Positions 35,321 through 46,261 of a DNA stretch of 64,000 nucleotides are shown here, in pieces (within the stretch, counting starts at the first letter, position 1; each line of letters begins with the position of its first letter). A program made the position numbers and the translations under genes. The notes under the pieces are model-generated. The model worked only from the letters and a program-made list of their open reading frames with translations. It did no database searches and was not told the DNA's origin. This DNA comes from Lanius collurio (Eukaryota; Chordata; Aves; Passeriformes; Laniidae), in assembly GCA_020086605.1 (NCBI GenBank), contig JACBWW010000004.1, positions 12,223,632-12,287,631 of the forward strand, given 5' to 3'.

Positions 35321-38300
35321 ACGGAGCTGACATCAGATGATTCAATGCTTTGTTTGTGTGTTTCTGAGAATAATTGTTTAAAAAAAAGGAGTAACTAGAG
35401 AACCCATCAGATTCATGTGCAAGGTATATGCAGGCTGTTGTAGAAGATAAACTTTTGGTATTATCTGTGACCACTCATAAAAAACTACTTAAAACTGGAG
35501 AATCTGTGTAGGAGAGCAGAGCAAGCAACATTATGTCTTTACTAGTAATTTGAAATACCAATGAGTAAAGAGAAGCAATAGAGTTTTAAACAAACCAGCA
35601 GACCAACTCTGGCATCTAGTCTTAAATCTTCCGGAGCACTTGCCTGACAAATAGTTTAAAATTTGTTATGTAATATATTTTCCAAGTTTTGATACTAGTA
35701 TGCTAATTCTGTCTCATGTAAATGAAGGAGCTACAGTTTTGAGCTGGTTCTGTTTTAGCAGTGATACCCTTCATTTGGAGGAGCATGATACTAACATGAG
35801 GGTTGGGTAGTTGAACCAAAAAGAGTAAGGAATATTCCTCTTGTCATCGCTGTCTGCAAGTGAAAGGCATAGAGCTGGCCTTATAGCAGTGTTCCTGGTT
35901 GTACAGGTTCTCTCTTCTTGGATATTGAAAAATATCTCTGCCCTTACTGTCGTAGCACTGATTCAACACAGCATCCGTGGTCACAACAGGCTTGTGTTTT
36001 CTACTCTTGGTGAATTTTGCAATCATGAACCACTTTTTTCCTATAGTGCCAGCACAACACTTGCAAACTTTCAAGAGTAGAGAGGTATATTTAGTGAAGG
36101 ATGTGTAATCTACGTTGTATTGTGGGATGGCTTTGAAGTTACTTGGCAGGTTTCTTTGCTTAGTACAAGAAAGTTATTTAAGCAAGTCATTCTCTCCTGA
36201 GGCAGATTTTGGAGTGATTATTGTGTTCCTCTTGCTGCATTTCAGAGTTGAAGACAGGGTGTCATAAGGTACAATTTGGAAAGTATTTTACTTGCCTTCC
36301 TTCTGCTTCTCCATTTCCTCATGAAAATACCTCACTTTTCTTGTTAAATACATTTTTTCATAGGGCGAGAAAAGGGCAATTTGTGTTTAGGAGGAATTCC
36401 TGATGTTATTTTTCTGTTCTTGGGAATCAACCAGAAACTTGCTTTAGTCAAGGTTTCCAGAATTGCTCTGCCTTCTGGGTGACTGCAGTGTCAGGTGGTG
36501 AGTGAAATACCCTGCTCCTTCTGTGTGTAGACTCTTCCATCATGTCTTGTTCTCTTGGGTGCTTGTGCAGGTCCTTGCTGCCTGACAGCCTTGAGTGTGC
36601 TCTCACTACTCTCAGAGGCTTCCTGCACAGGTGTGAGCAGTGAACAGTGTCTGTGACGAGGTGGCTGATGACTTTGTGCTGCTACTTTAGATGTGCAGAC
36701 ATAGAAGTTAAGAAACATACTTCTGGTCTGAAACAATTATCTTTTTCAGATTCTGGTCCTGGATGTAGTTACTCAGGTGGTTGTTTTAAATTCCGTGGTG
36801 ACATGGACAGTTCTATCGTACAATTCTTTTGATCCTGTAGAAACACTTCTGTACTTGTATCAAACACTTGGACCTGCAGAAGCTGTTGGGCATTCCCGTT
36901 GATAAGCTTGGTGGCAAATCTATGTGAAAGGTTTGCTTCAAGTGAGCTGTTGCAGTGTAACCAGACACAATGAGCTCAGGATAAATGTTTCTTTAAAGTA
37001 AGAACCTTTAATACCCAGTAATCTCTCCACTGTTACTTGCAGAGGTCACCTGTTGTAACCACAGTAGGTTTCATCCACAAGAGAAAACCTTTTGATGGTG
37101 AATTACTGACAATCAAAGGTTCCTCATCACTGAAGGTGTCCTTAATGATGTTCACAGGTCCTGTGTTAATGACTGCAGCAACCTACACGTAGTTAGGCAG
37201 GGACAGATGTCACAGTGATGTGATTTCAGTATTTGATAGCTTGGGGCTGCAGATGTTAGTTGGAAATGCCCCTTTTTGAGTAATACGAAATTTCTGCTTT
37301 TTCTCTTTGCTTTTGTGGTTACTGAAGCCAATGTGACACATCTCTTCAGATGGTGTACATGTGCACCCCTTCAGTCTGTGTAGCTGCCTGATCCATATTG
37401 CTGATCATTTTTGGTTTGGAAAAGCCTAGCCATGGCCACTCATCCCCTCCTTGATAGTGAAGAAGTAAAATACATGCAGCTGTTTAGGAGCAAGTTCCTT
37501 AACTCAGCTGTTATAAAATTCTCAGGCTGCTGTCATAGCTTAGGCGCCTGAGTGGAGCTGTGGAGTCACTCGTGGGTGTATTGTTTTGGTTTCTCTCCTC
37601 CCAGCCTCCAAGCACCTGTGTTGGTGACCAGCATCTCAGTGTCTCTGGTTTCCCATGCACAGCCTGGCCTTTCCATCAGGGCTGTCTGCCAGCCTTGCTG
37701 CCCCAGCTCACCCCAGCTCTCCCCAGCTCTCCCCTGTACCCCTGCTCTATGTCATACTGGTTTTGCCATTTGTCTTACAAGCTGATTTGTGTCCAGCCAG
37801 AGTCCTGATTTTCCTTTTTCAGTGTGCTATTTCAAGAGGCGCATCAGGAAGTCACCAGGGCTCCTGCTGCAGAAGGGGAGAGCTCCCGTTCCCCTCCCTG
37901 GCTCCCCACATCTATCCCCTGCTTTGCCACAGCTCTCTGGATGCTTGTCACACCCTTCATGTGTGCCAGCTTAATGAGTGTAAATTACATCAAACTGTGT
38001 GAGAAAAACAGTTTTCTTTGAGGAAAATGACTGAAATGGGCTTCTGAAAGAAGGGCCAGCACATGCAGGACATCAGGGAGGAAAAAAAAAATCCCTTTTG
38101 GCAGATTTCCCTTAGGGTTATGTTCCCTTGGGGACCATCTCGGTGGTGATGCTGCCCTGAGAGATGTGGGTGCCTGGAGCTGCTCCTCCCTGGTGCAGAT
38201 TCAAAGTGAACGTTACCAGAGCTTCAGAAGTGAAAATTTGGAAATGCCAATATCTCCTTGAGCCCACATTTTGTGATTTCTTTATCCTCTCTCTTCCCAA

Positions 38301-38389
38301 AGCTTTGTTTTGGGCAGACTTGTTAGTATGGCAGTGAAAAGAGCAACTCTCTGAAAAAGTTTGTGTTCCTAACACCTTTCCTTTCACCT

Positions 38390-38438
38390 TTTTATTCCCT
38401 GGTTATTTAGCTTGTGCTAAAATAACCAGGGAATAAAA
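38390..38438. repeat. Perfect 19-bp inverted repeat with 11-nt loop
   Basis: The left arm (38390-38408) starts TTTTATTCCC and ends GGTTATTT. The right arm (38420-38438) is its exact reverse complement. The loop is AGCTTGTGCTA. A transcript would fold into a short perfect hairpin. The stem is shorter than a usual microRNA precursor, and no run of T follows as a Pol III terminator would need. Confidence 0.85.
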
Positions 38439-41400
38439 TTCTTCAAATAAACATTACCTGAAATTTTTACATAGATGAACTTCACCTCTGCAATACCAAA
38501 ATCTGGCCTCGCAAACCCAGTACTATGGATTGTGCATCTTTTTCCAGTCTTGGAAAGAGCTCAACACACAATTCTTTTAATTGATCTTTGGGCAGACAGT
38601 AGCTGATGCACGAGGCCAGGCAGTTAGTTGCAGGGTATGTGCAGGCAAAACCTTTATAATGAGGAGTTTTACTAGTGGATAATACTATTAACTCACAACT
38701 ATAACAACTGAAAGAGCTGACAAGCAGCATTTTAATTATTTTAAAATTTTAATCATTTTTCAATTCTTCTTAAAAATGACCAAGTATTTTAGTTTAGATA
38801 CTAATAGGTTGTGTAAAGTAGTATTTAAAACTTTTACATGCAGTCCATAGGAAGAATAACTGAACATTGAGTGTACCATGTACCTTTTCATGGCAATGCA
38901 CTGGCTTTAGTGTCTGGGAGGCAATCAGAATTGTGTATTTGAGGCATGAGAAAGAGCAAATTTTTTAATAAATTTGGGAGTTAGTACACAATATTGTGGC
39001 ACAATCTCTACGTATATGAAGTGACATAATAAGGAGTAACAATTTCTCAATATAAAAGATATTCAGGATTTTTTTTTTCTAATAAAGTATTCAGTTGTAA
39101 ACTTTCATGGGGTAACTCTGTATGTTTCTCTCTCTCTTCATTAGCACCTCTGACAACTGTAGTTTATTCCTGGACTATGTGAAGAGGACTTGTAGTGACA
39201 TTCCCCATTTTTTAATCACCGTAACCAAGAATCAGTGCAGAAGCTGTAACCTGTGTTTGGCAGGAGAGGGAGGTGGCTGTGCCTGGCCCTGGGAGGAGGT
39301 GGCATGTTGGGAGGTCTGAAAGCACTCCCAAGTGCTGAGATGATCAGGGGGCTGTCATCCACTCCTCAGTCACTTGTTGCCTGGGAGACAAATGTAATCC
39401 AGGGATTTTTTTTTTACCTTCCCTTGCTGGTTTTTGATTGGAGTCACTATTGACTTTTGGCTTGGAGGAGGTAGTGAAGCAGCACGCCAAGTGTCATAAG
39501 ATGGAAATTAATCACTAACCAACGGTCTGAGCTCCAGTGATTTCCTTTCCTGTGATTGCTCTGTATATGGGAAGACTAATGACACATCTGAACAGACAGT
39601 TAACAAAGCTCTTCACACCTCCTGACAGTCAAGAAGGTTTCTTAACCAGATGTCACTTAAGTTTTCCTTTTTATTTGTGCTCTGTTACATGACTGTGGAA
39701 AACAAAAATAACTGTCTTAAAAGAGAACTTTGCGAAGTTGGCGAGCTTTGCCTTAAATTACATTTGTGTTTGCTGGTAAATTATAAGTCAGCTCAGTTGT
39801 AGTGAAAATATAGCAAGTCTGCTTTCGTAGAGGTTTTTTTTTTAACAAGGAGTGTACTTCTCAATATTTTTTGTGAGAGTTCCTGTTTTTCAGTGAGATT
39901 ATTTTTGGCTTTTGCAAGAATATGGGCAAGCCAAACAAATTTATCTTAACAGTAATGAAAGGTTTTTAAGTTACTCTTAAGTAATGGCTTCACATTGTAA
40001 GGTCCTCAGCTTAAACTAACTGATAGATTTTGGGGAGAAATCTCTTCCAGGTAGATGAAAAGTCCGTCTTGGAAGTAAATGAAAAAACAGAGATGTTTGA
40101 GAACAATATGTTGTGTTCCAGTAAGTACAAATAAGGTAGATGGTATTTAAGTGTAGCTTTTTTTATAAGCTTATCCCATGCTGTAAGAAGTAAAGAATCC
40201 ACCAAAGGTTTTCTCCTGAAAAATGTTCCGAGTTTTGCTCATTGCTTGCTTAAAAGGAAATTTTATGTTCTTAGTCTGGGTCTTGGATAGAGCATGGAAG
40301 TGGAATTTGGGAGGTTTGGATTCTATTTTTGAATCTGTCCTTTGCCTAAAAATCACTTACTTGGCTTATCATGTCTCTGGCTCATTTTCTCGTATCTAAG
40401 AGGGCTAAGTGTAACAAACTCCTTTTTCAGACTCATTTGCGATGTGTGGTGCAGTTTCCACAACTGACACCAGCCCCGGATCTTTCAGTCGTTGGCTGTA
40501 GCGGCTGAGATGAGAGCTGAAGAGTCTTTCTTGTTCTCTCTCTGGCCCCTTGAGTCTTGGGCTTTTGGGGCATATCAGGGCCTTGCTTCAGTTCAAGAGC
40601 TGGAATATAGTCTCCCCTTAGACTCTTCCGTGGCTCCCTGCAGGGCACCTTTGGGAGGTAAAAGCACAGATGGGCTTGAACTCTGGAAGCCACCCTGAAG
40701 AGTCTTGACTCCATGCTCCTGTTCCACCAGAGCAGCTTGCAGAAAATGGTTTCTTCTTTGTGTCCACCAGCAGCCATGCTTCTTCCTGACAGAAGTCTGT
40801 CACAACTCCAGTGGGTTGTGCTGGCTGCTCTCCTTTTCTTTCAAGCCAGGTCTCACGTGATGCTGGGAACTTTCTAGGTGCACGCACATCCATCCAGTGA
40901 CATCAGGGAAGACCTTCCTTTTTCATTTATTTTTGGGGAGGAGAATTTAGTGCAGATTTACTCTCCTTAAGCACTTTGTGTGTTGCACAGCTGTCCATGA
41001 GGCAGAGGAGCACTTAGAAGGTGGTAGGGCAAAAATAATAATTTTTTTTAAATGAAAGAAGTGTCTGGTTTTGGTCTTCTGTATGGTTTAAAAAAAATAA
41101 TGTCCCTCTTGTGATGTGATTCCTGTGTGTGTGTCTCTGTGTGCTTGTTCTTTAACACGTTGACTGAGAGCTTTGTTTTATTGATAGAAGTTGAAGCAGA
41201 GAAAAGGGTCCTGGGTTGAAAAGCAGCTAGGGGCAGGAACACAGTCTCCCCGACCTGTTCCAGAAAACATCAACATTTACCAAAAATATTATCATAATGT
41301 CTTGAAAGCCTGCCATTGGAGTTCAGTCAACAGTTAGGATTGGTATTTGTTTTTATGGATGTTCAAGCAGAGCAAGACTGCTCCTGAACTATCATTCCAT

Positions 41401-42278
41401 ATGCTTTCATAGTGAAGCTGAGGCAAAGTTTTCCTGTTTGTTTGAGAACTCACACAAAACAATCAAAAATATCCTCAGCCTGACTTCTGATGGGATTGAG
41501 ACAATGAAATTGCACTGCTTGTAACTGCAGAATAAACACTGAATTTTAGTGTAATCTTTGCCTTACAGATTGACCGCCTGTGTTGTTCCATATGTCCAGA
41601 AAGGGTAATTACAGTAACTGTTGTTTTAGCTGATCACAGTTTCACAACACCCTTAAATGGTGATACTCTGGTTATACTGTGGGCTTTTTTTTGGTGTTGG
41701 TTGGTTTGTTTTGGGGGTTTTGGGTATTTTTTTCCCCTCTGGGGAGAAAAGATGATTAATTTCCTCTTGTAGTGTAATGGCATTGATGTCATGTGGGTTG
41801 GAGGATTAAGTCCTTTTATTTTTAAAACAGTTGCTAGGATGTTTAACCCCCTCCTTTTTAGCCTTGTTTCTGTTTGTATAATAGCAAAAGGAAAAGAAAA
41901 CCACTTCCAAAAACAAGACACTTTTCCTCAAAGTTTCTGTTTAACAGTTAACTGTAGCTTCTTATTTTTCCAGTATGGGGTGATGGGAAAATTACCAGAT
42001 ATTATTAAATCATATTAACTAGTAACAAGAGAGAGGGGGAAAAGAACAACCACACATTCATTCTTACTTTTCCCCCCCTCAGAATTGTGATTTAAGTCAT
42101 ACAGTCATAAAATATTATTAATGGAGCAATAATCTCTGACAAGCAAATTATGTTCACTTCTATCAGACAAAAAAACCAAATCCACTGCATTTCCTGACAA
42201 AAAGTGCTAAATAAATAAGGCTGTACCATCAGATCAAATATTTGATTTTTTTTTTTTTTAATTCTTTTCTCTTTGCAG

Positions 42279-42415
42279 AGTATTGGAAAGGGGTCCTTGT
42301 GGTGTATAGACCCAGAATATAGACAAAATCTTATTCAGGCTTTGAAAAAGACACCCTATCACCCATATTCGCATGTGTTCAATACACCTCCCACATCTCC
42401 TCAGGCATATCAAAG
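42279..42415 (+). CDS. FOXN3: FOXN3 second coding exon (residues 182-226): end of forkhead domain
   Basis: The exon follows TTTGCAG and ends at CATATCAAAG|GTAAG; it is 137 nt, entering in phase 0 and leaving after two bases of codon 227. It continues the reading frame of the first coding exon directly: [20 protein letters not shown], then [18 protein letters not shown], then TSPQAYQ. The GKGSLW motif is the last strand and wing 2 of the FOXN forkhead, so the DNA-binding domain (about residues 112-206) is complete once the two exons are joined. The part after it starts the Pro-rich linker. From memory, the mammalian protein has HPHPHV and PPTCPQ where this has HPYSHV and PPTSPQ. Later exons are outside the window. 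Confidence 0.97.
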
Positions 42416-43099
42416 GTAAGAACTAGATGCATTTTACAACTCTGAATGTTTTCCTGCAGTGTTGCGTATGATTCTTGGGTAAGATGCTAAATGTAATTAA
42501 GCAATGCGGTTTGGAATGTGCTGGTGCAGAAACTCCAGCTTGTTTGGTGTGTCCAGGACACCTTTTACCTCCCCATGCCCCTGCTGGCACCAGTGAGTTC
42601 CCCAGCAGAGCCTGCAGGCTTCCTGCCATAGCTGCTTGGCAGAGGAATGCCTGAAATTAAAATGCAGATAAACAGATGGAGAATTCTGAAGTGCCCACTT
42701 ATCCCACTTGGTGAAGGCACAATTCCCTCACTTACTCACTCAAAGGGGATGGGCTCATTCTTTTCCCGGGAGAGCTGCAGGGCTGATGTTGCCTGTGCAG
42801 CCATGAGATGTCCACCAAGTGAGCCAGCACCCAGGTTGCTTGACCAGCCCTTGGTGATGATGGGTGCCAGTAGTGGCCCTTAGGGTTAGCCTGGATTTTC
42901 TCCTATGCTTCAGTGAAACAGGCATGGAGTGGGGTTTTTCCATTTGTTTTGCTTTTTTTGATCTGGCCTTCACTAACGACCAGTGTTAGCAAAGGGACAT
43001 AATCTATGGCTGCCATCCACAAAGCAGGAAAGCAGGCGCTGAGCATTGGCGGAACTGCTTTCTCCTCGAAGAGAATAAGGGCCAGGAGTGTGGCTCACG
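42416..43099 (+). other. FOXN3: FOXN3 intron 3, start
   Basis: Starts with donor GTAAG. Mixed-composition sequence with no feature recognised until the CpG-rich island. I looked through the rest of the window for the next FOXN3 coding pieces and did not find them, so intron 3 is at least 21.6 kb. Confidence 0.65.
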
Positions 43100-43266
43100 A
43101 CCCGTGCTGGCTCACCTCCCTCAGGATGGGGAAGGTGCGATGAGCCAGCCGCAGCAACACCGGGACGGAGCGGTGACGCTGACGGCTCTCGTGTGGCGGC
43201 TGTGGTCTTTTTAATTATTTTTCCGCGTTAGCGTTGAGGCCGGCGGCCAGGGAGGGCAGCGTGATG

Positions 43267-43280
43267 GTCGCCGTGGCGAC
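43267..43280. promoter_or_regulatory. Palindromic X-box-like motif
   Basis: GTCGCCGTGGCGAC is nearly a perfect inverted repeat and is one base away from the RFX X-box consensus in its right half. It sits in the intron 3 CpG island, 87 bp before a full consensus site. Confidence 0.4.
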
Positions 43281-43353
43281 GGGGCATCTCCCCGGCAACG
43301 CGCGGACCGGGCCGGCGCTGGCGCGTCACGGGGCCGCGGGGCTCGGCCGCGCC

Positions 43354-43367
43354 GTTGCCGCGGTAAC
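43354..43367. promoter_or_regulatory. Consensus RFX X-box
   Basis: GTTGCCGCGGTAAC is a perfect palindrome and fully matches GTNRCC-N2-RGYAAC. It lies in the densest part of the intron 3 CpG island. Confidence 0.55.
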
Positions 43368-43540
43368 GGTGATCCCGGCACGGAGCTGGGAATGGGGACC
43401 CAGGGCCCGCTCTTGTGTCGAGGGGATCCCCCCGATGGCCGGGGATTCCCCATGTCCCCTGGATATTCCCTTGGAAACCTGGGGGTGATGGTGCAGCGCG
43501 GCTGTCCTGGTGTCCCATGGGATGCTGGGGAAACTGTCCC

Positions 43541-44060
43541 TAGTGGAAACCCCCCCACACTACTGTGCTCTGCAGAAGAGCAGATAAAAAAATGTAGATA
43601 ATGGATTAAAACTGTAATTTGTGCATTTGAACAAAGCATGTTTCCTGGCTCTTGCTTTATTGTTACTGCTGCCTTTTAAAGAGTATTTTAATTATGCTCA
43701 TACAGATTTATTGATAAATTCTCCTATTGAGTAGAAGTGTAATGCACATCTGACATAGAAATGGAGGGATTTTGATCCCTTCTAATCCCACAAACAAAAA
43801 AATCTAGCATACACATGCAGTTGAAAGCCAAAGGATCTCCCATTTTTTTATGGTTGAAGTGACTGTTGACTCAATGGGCTGGATTTGCCAGAACTGCTGT
43901 GCAATTTGGTGACAGATGTTGCTGGCAGGAGCAACAACATGGACCACTCTTCTAGGCTCGGCTGAAGGAAGCACTACTGTGGGCAATCCTTGCAGGGATG
44001 ACCCCTTAGAGACACCATTTGAGTGTCAGGGAGCACACAGTGGGTAGCTACCCTGTGTCC
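43541..44060 (+). other. FOXN3: FOXN3 intron 3 between CpG island and minisatellite
   Basis: AT-rich intron sequence with no recognised feature. Confidence 0.5.
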
Positions 44061-44572
44061 TGCACAGCCTTGTGCCCACTGCTCCTCATCCTGCACAACC
44101 GTGTGCCCACTGCTTCCTTGTCCTCATCCTGCACAGCCTTGCGCCCACTGCTTCCCATCCTCATCCTGCACAGCCTTGTGCCCACTGCTCCCCATCCTCA
44201 TCCTGCACAACCGTGTGCCCACTGCTTCTCTGTCCTCATCCTGCACAGCCTTGTTCCCACTGCTCCCCATCCTCATCCTGCACAGCCTTGTTCCCCCTGC
44301 TCCCCATCCTCATCCTGCACAACCGTGTGCCCACTGCTTCCCTGTCCTCATCCTGCACAGCCTTGTGCCCACTGCTTCCCTGTCCTCATCCTGCACAGCC
44401 TTGTGCCCACTGCTTCCCTGTCCTCATCCTGCACAGCCTTGTGCCCACTGCTTCCCATCCTCATCCTGCACAACTGTGTGCCCACTGCTTCCCATCCTCA
44501 TCCTGCACAGCCGTGTGCCCACTGCTTCCCATCCTCATCCTGCACAGCCGTGTGCCCACTGCTGTTCTGTCC
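44061..44572. repeat. Minisatellite, 14 units of 37/38 bp
   Basis: Units start with TGCACAGCC or TGCACAACC and run through CCCACTGCTTCCC to CCTCATCC. Unit starts are 44061, 44092, 44130, 44167, 44204, 44242, 44279, 44316, 44354, 44392, 44430, 44467, 44504 and 44541. The first spacing is 31 and the others are 37 or 38. A 38-37-37 order with an ACC-type unit first repeats at 44092-44203 and 44204-44315, a 112-bp higher-order period. No unit has a stop in any + frame, so three overlapping open frames of 220-235 codons (44019-44776) arise. These repeat HPAQPCAHCF-like peptides and should not be annotated as proteins. Confidence 0.95.
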
Positions 44573-44859
44573 TTGCTGTGTATGGCAAAGGATGCCTGTG
44601 CAGTCACAGACCTTGGGCAGAAGTTACGCTGCCCTATTCCAACGGGATGGGTGTCCAGAACCTCATTGCCTGTTTTCCTGAGCATGAGAAGAGAGGTGTA
44701 CTGGCAGGTGCCAGACAGTATGGGATTTAAGGGGTTTGAATCACTACCTGCTTTTGCCACTGTCCAGAGTAGCTGAGCTAGGAAGGAGGAGTCTAGAAAA
44801 ACACCAGCAAGCAAGTCCCAAAACTGAAAAGGAAACTTTTTCTCCTCGGAACCCATGGG

Positions 44860-46261
44860 TTTTGAAGAATACACATCCGAACTGATTAAAATTAAATAAT
44901 TCACCTTGTGATGTTCTTCAGAACCCAAGCTGCTGCTACACTGCTTGTGCTGCCAAGTGCTTTGGTGTCTTCCTTGTAATGACTGCATCATAAAACAAAG
45001 AGCTTGTGTGGTTGCAGGAGCAAATGCTTTGCAAATAAAGTGGAGGCCAGGTTTTATATGAAGAAATTGTGGTCTCACTGTTACTCTTAGTTGGCTATCT
45101 TTCAGCATTTCCCCGATTAAATAAAACTTAATCTCTGCATAGTATTCTAAAATATTTATTCATTTGGCTACTAATGACTGGTGAAACATCAACATGAAGC
45201 TGGTTTAGGCGATCAGTGACTTTTGAATTAATTCTGGATTGGCAGTTACATGGTAATTTTCTGAATATATATCCAATAGATTCTCAACGAGTTGAACATT
45301 CCCTGTGCATTTGGAAAAAAACAGTAATCCCATGTGTAAGTGATTGCTTTCTCGTGTGAGCAAAGACTTCAGTAAGGGTAGAAAATGTAAATTCACTCTA
45401 GCATAGTCGTATCTCCAGAGCAATATATCATCATGGTAACAGATTCCAAGGGGAATTTTTCTTATGATGAAGACAATACATTTAGAAAAAATCCTTGGGT
45501 GGCAGAGGTTTTGCTGTCTGTCCATCTTATGTAATGTAAGTCCACAACTAAGAGAATCTATGTCACTTGATTTTAATGAAATATATCTGGAACCAGATAA
45601 TTTGCCAATATTATTCATGTCTCTAGGAATGGGATTAATTGGAGGAATTACAAGGCTTACAAGGGTCAGTTGGTGCAATTCCACAGGGGCAAATTGACCT
45701 ATTCCTTGTCTTTATCAGATATTTTAAAAGAATAAAGATGCACAAATGAATCACGTGTTCTATTTAGTATCTGCATAAGCAGCTTAGGGTTGAATTGAGC
45801 ACAGAGTGGAGGAATGCATTGTAAAAATATCCTAGACAAGATGATCACGGAACACACAAATTCTCCTTTTCTGAGTAGAGTTAATTTCATCAGATAATTT
45901 AGTTTCATGACTTCTGTAGAGCATCCTGCATAAACATGACAGGGGTGGACCTTTTATGAAGGAGTTTCATGATGTGAACCCACACATTTAGATGGCTGAT
46001 TCAGTGTTATACCAGTATCATTTGAGATAAAAATTACTCAAGCAACGATATTTGGACTGCATTGGGTTCCATGTATATAGAAGACATTTTGGGGGAAAAG
46101 GCAACCTTGCTGTGTTTGTACATAAGAAGGAACTTCAGACTGCAGTTGTCTGAAGTGCTGCTTCAATTCAGGGCAAAGATTATCTGTAAGCTGTAAGAAG
46201 AGAAGAACATCACATGGGAAATTATTTAATTTTAATCAGTTTGGATGTGTATTCTTCAAAA
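44860..46261 (-). mobile_element. 1.4-kb segment with 60-bp terminal inverted repeats
   Basis: The first 60 bases (44860-44919) and the reverse complement of the last 60 (46202-46261) match at 56 of 60 positions without gaps. Both start TTTTGAAGAATACACATCC and end GTGATGTTCTTC. Similarity stops at the inner ends. The interior holds a broken minus-strand coding sequence (next entry). The size and structure suit a small DNA transposon, but I recognise no transposase motif and see no target duplication directly at the ends. AACCCAT occurs 3 bases outside the left end (44850-44856) and 20 bases outside the right end (46282-46288), which may be chance. An inverted duplication of host sequence around a retrocopy is an alternative. 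Confidence 0.6.
44870..46190 (-). pseudogene. Broken coding sequence of about 440 codons, family unknown
   Basis: On the minus strand one frame runs from 46190 to 45699. It has only two internal stops before the TAG at 45699-45701. A shift then moves to a second frame, which runs from about 45698 to 44870 with two stops (just after codon 159 of the open block 45205-45684, and about 15 codons later). Random AT-rich sequence would have some 20 or more stops over this length. Composition looks protein-like, with Leu-rich helical stretches, many Cys and His, and peptides such as LLWRYDYARVNLHFLPLL and ENLLDIYSENYHVTANPE. I do not recognise the family. A CAG acceptor-like site (TCTTCTTACAG) sits just inside the right inverted repeat. 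It could be a decayed transposon gene or a pseudogene of a host gene. Confidence 0.5.

Larger units (their letters stand above)
26523..42278 (+). other. FOXN3: FOXN3 intron 2, last part
   Basis: About 15.8 kb ending in a polypyrimidine-rich acceptor (TTCTTTTCTCTTTGCAG at 42262-42278). Besides the A/C-rich simple repeat and the hairpin listed separately, I recognise no exon, RNA gene or mobile element. T-rich and A-rich low-complexity tracts occur near 41690-41740. Confidence 0.6.
43100..43540. promoter_or_regulatory. Second CpG-rich island, inside FOXN3 intron 3
   Basis: An abrupt GC-rich, CpG-dense block, richest at 43225-43385, in otherwise AT-rich intron. It lies 0.7 kb after the second coding exon. 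It contains the palindromic X-box-like motifs at 43267 and 43354. Overlapping open frames on both strands (up to 142 codons on -) are expected from base composition and carry no known motif. It could be an internal promoter for a shorter FOXN3 or antisense transcript, an enhancer, or an orphan CpG island. Confidence 0.65.

Noticed and set aside
38390..38438. MicroRNA precursor
   Set aside because: The stem is only 19 bp with an 11-nt loop and does not extend; too short for a normal precursor.
43211..43639. 142-codon minus-strand frame in the intron 3 CpG island
   Set aside because: Arg/Pro/Gly-rich translation typical of GC-rich noncoding sequence; overlapping frames exist on both strands.
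44019..44776. Three overlapping 220-235-codon forward frames with repeated HPAQPC/CAHCF peptides
   Set aside because: They are the same minisatellite unit read in three frames; the 37/38-bp units simply lack stops.
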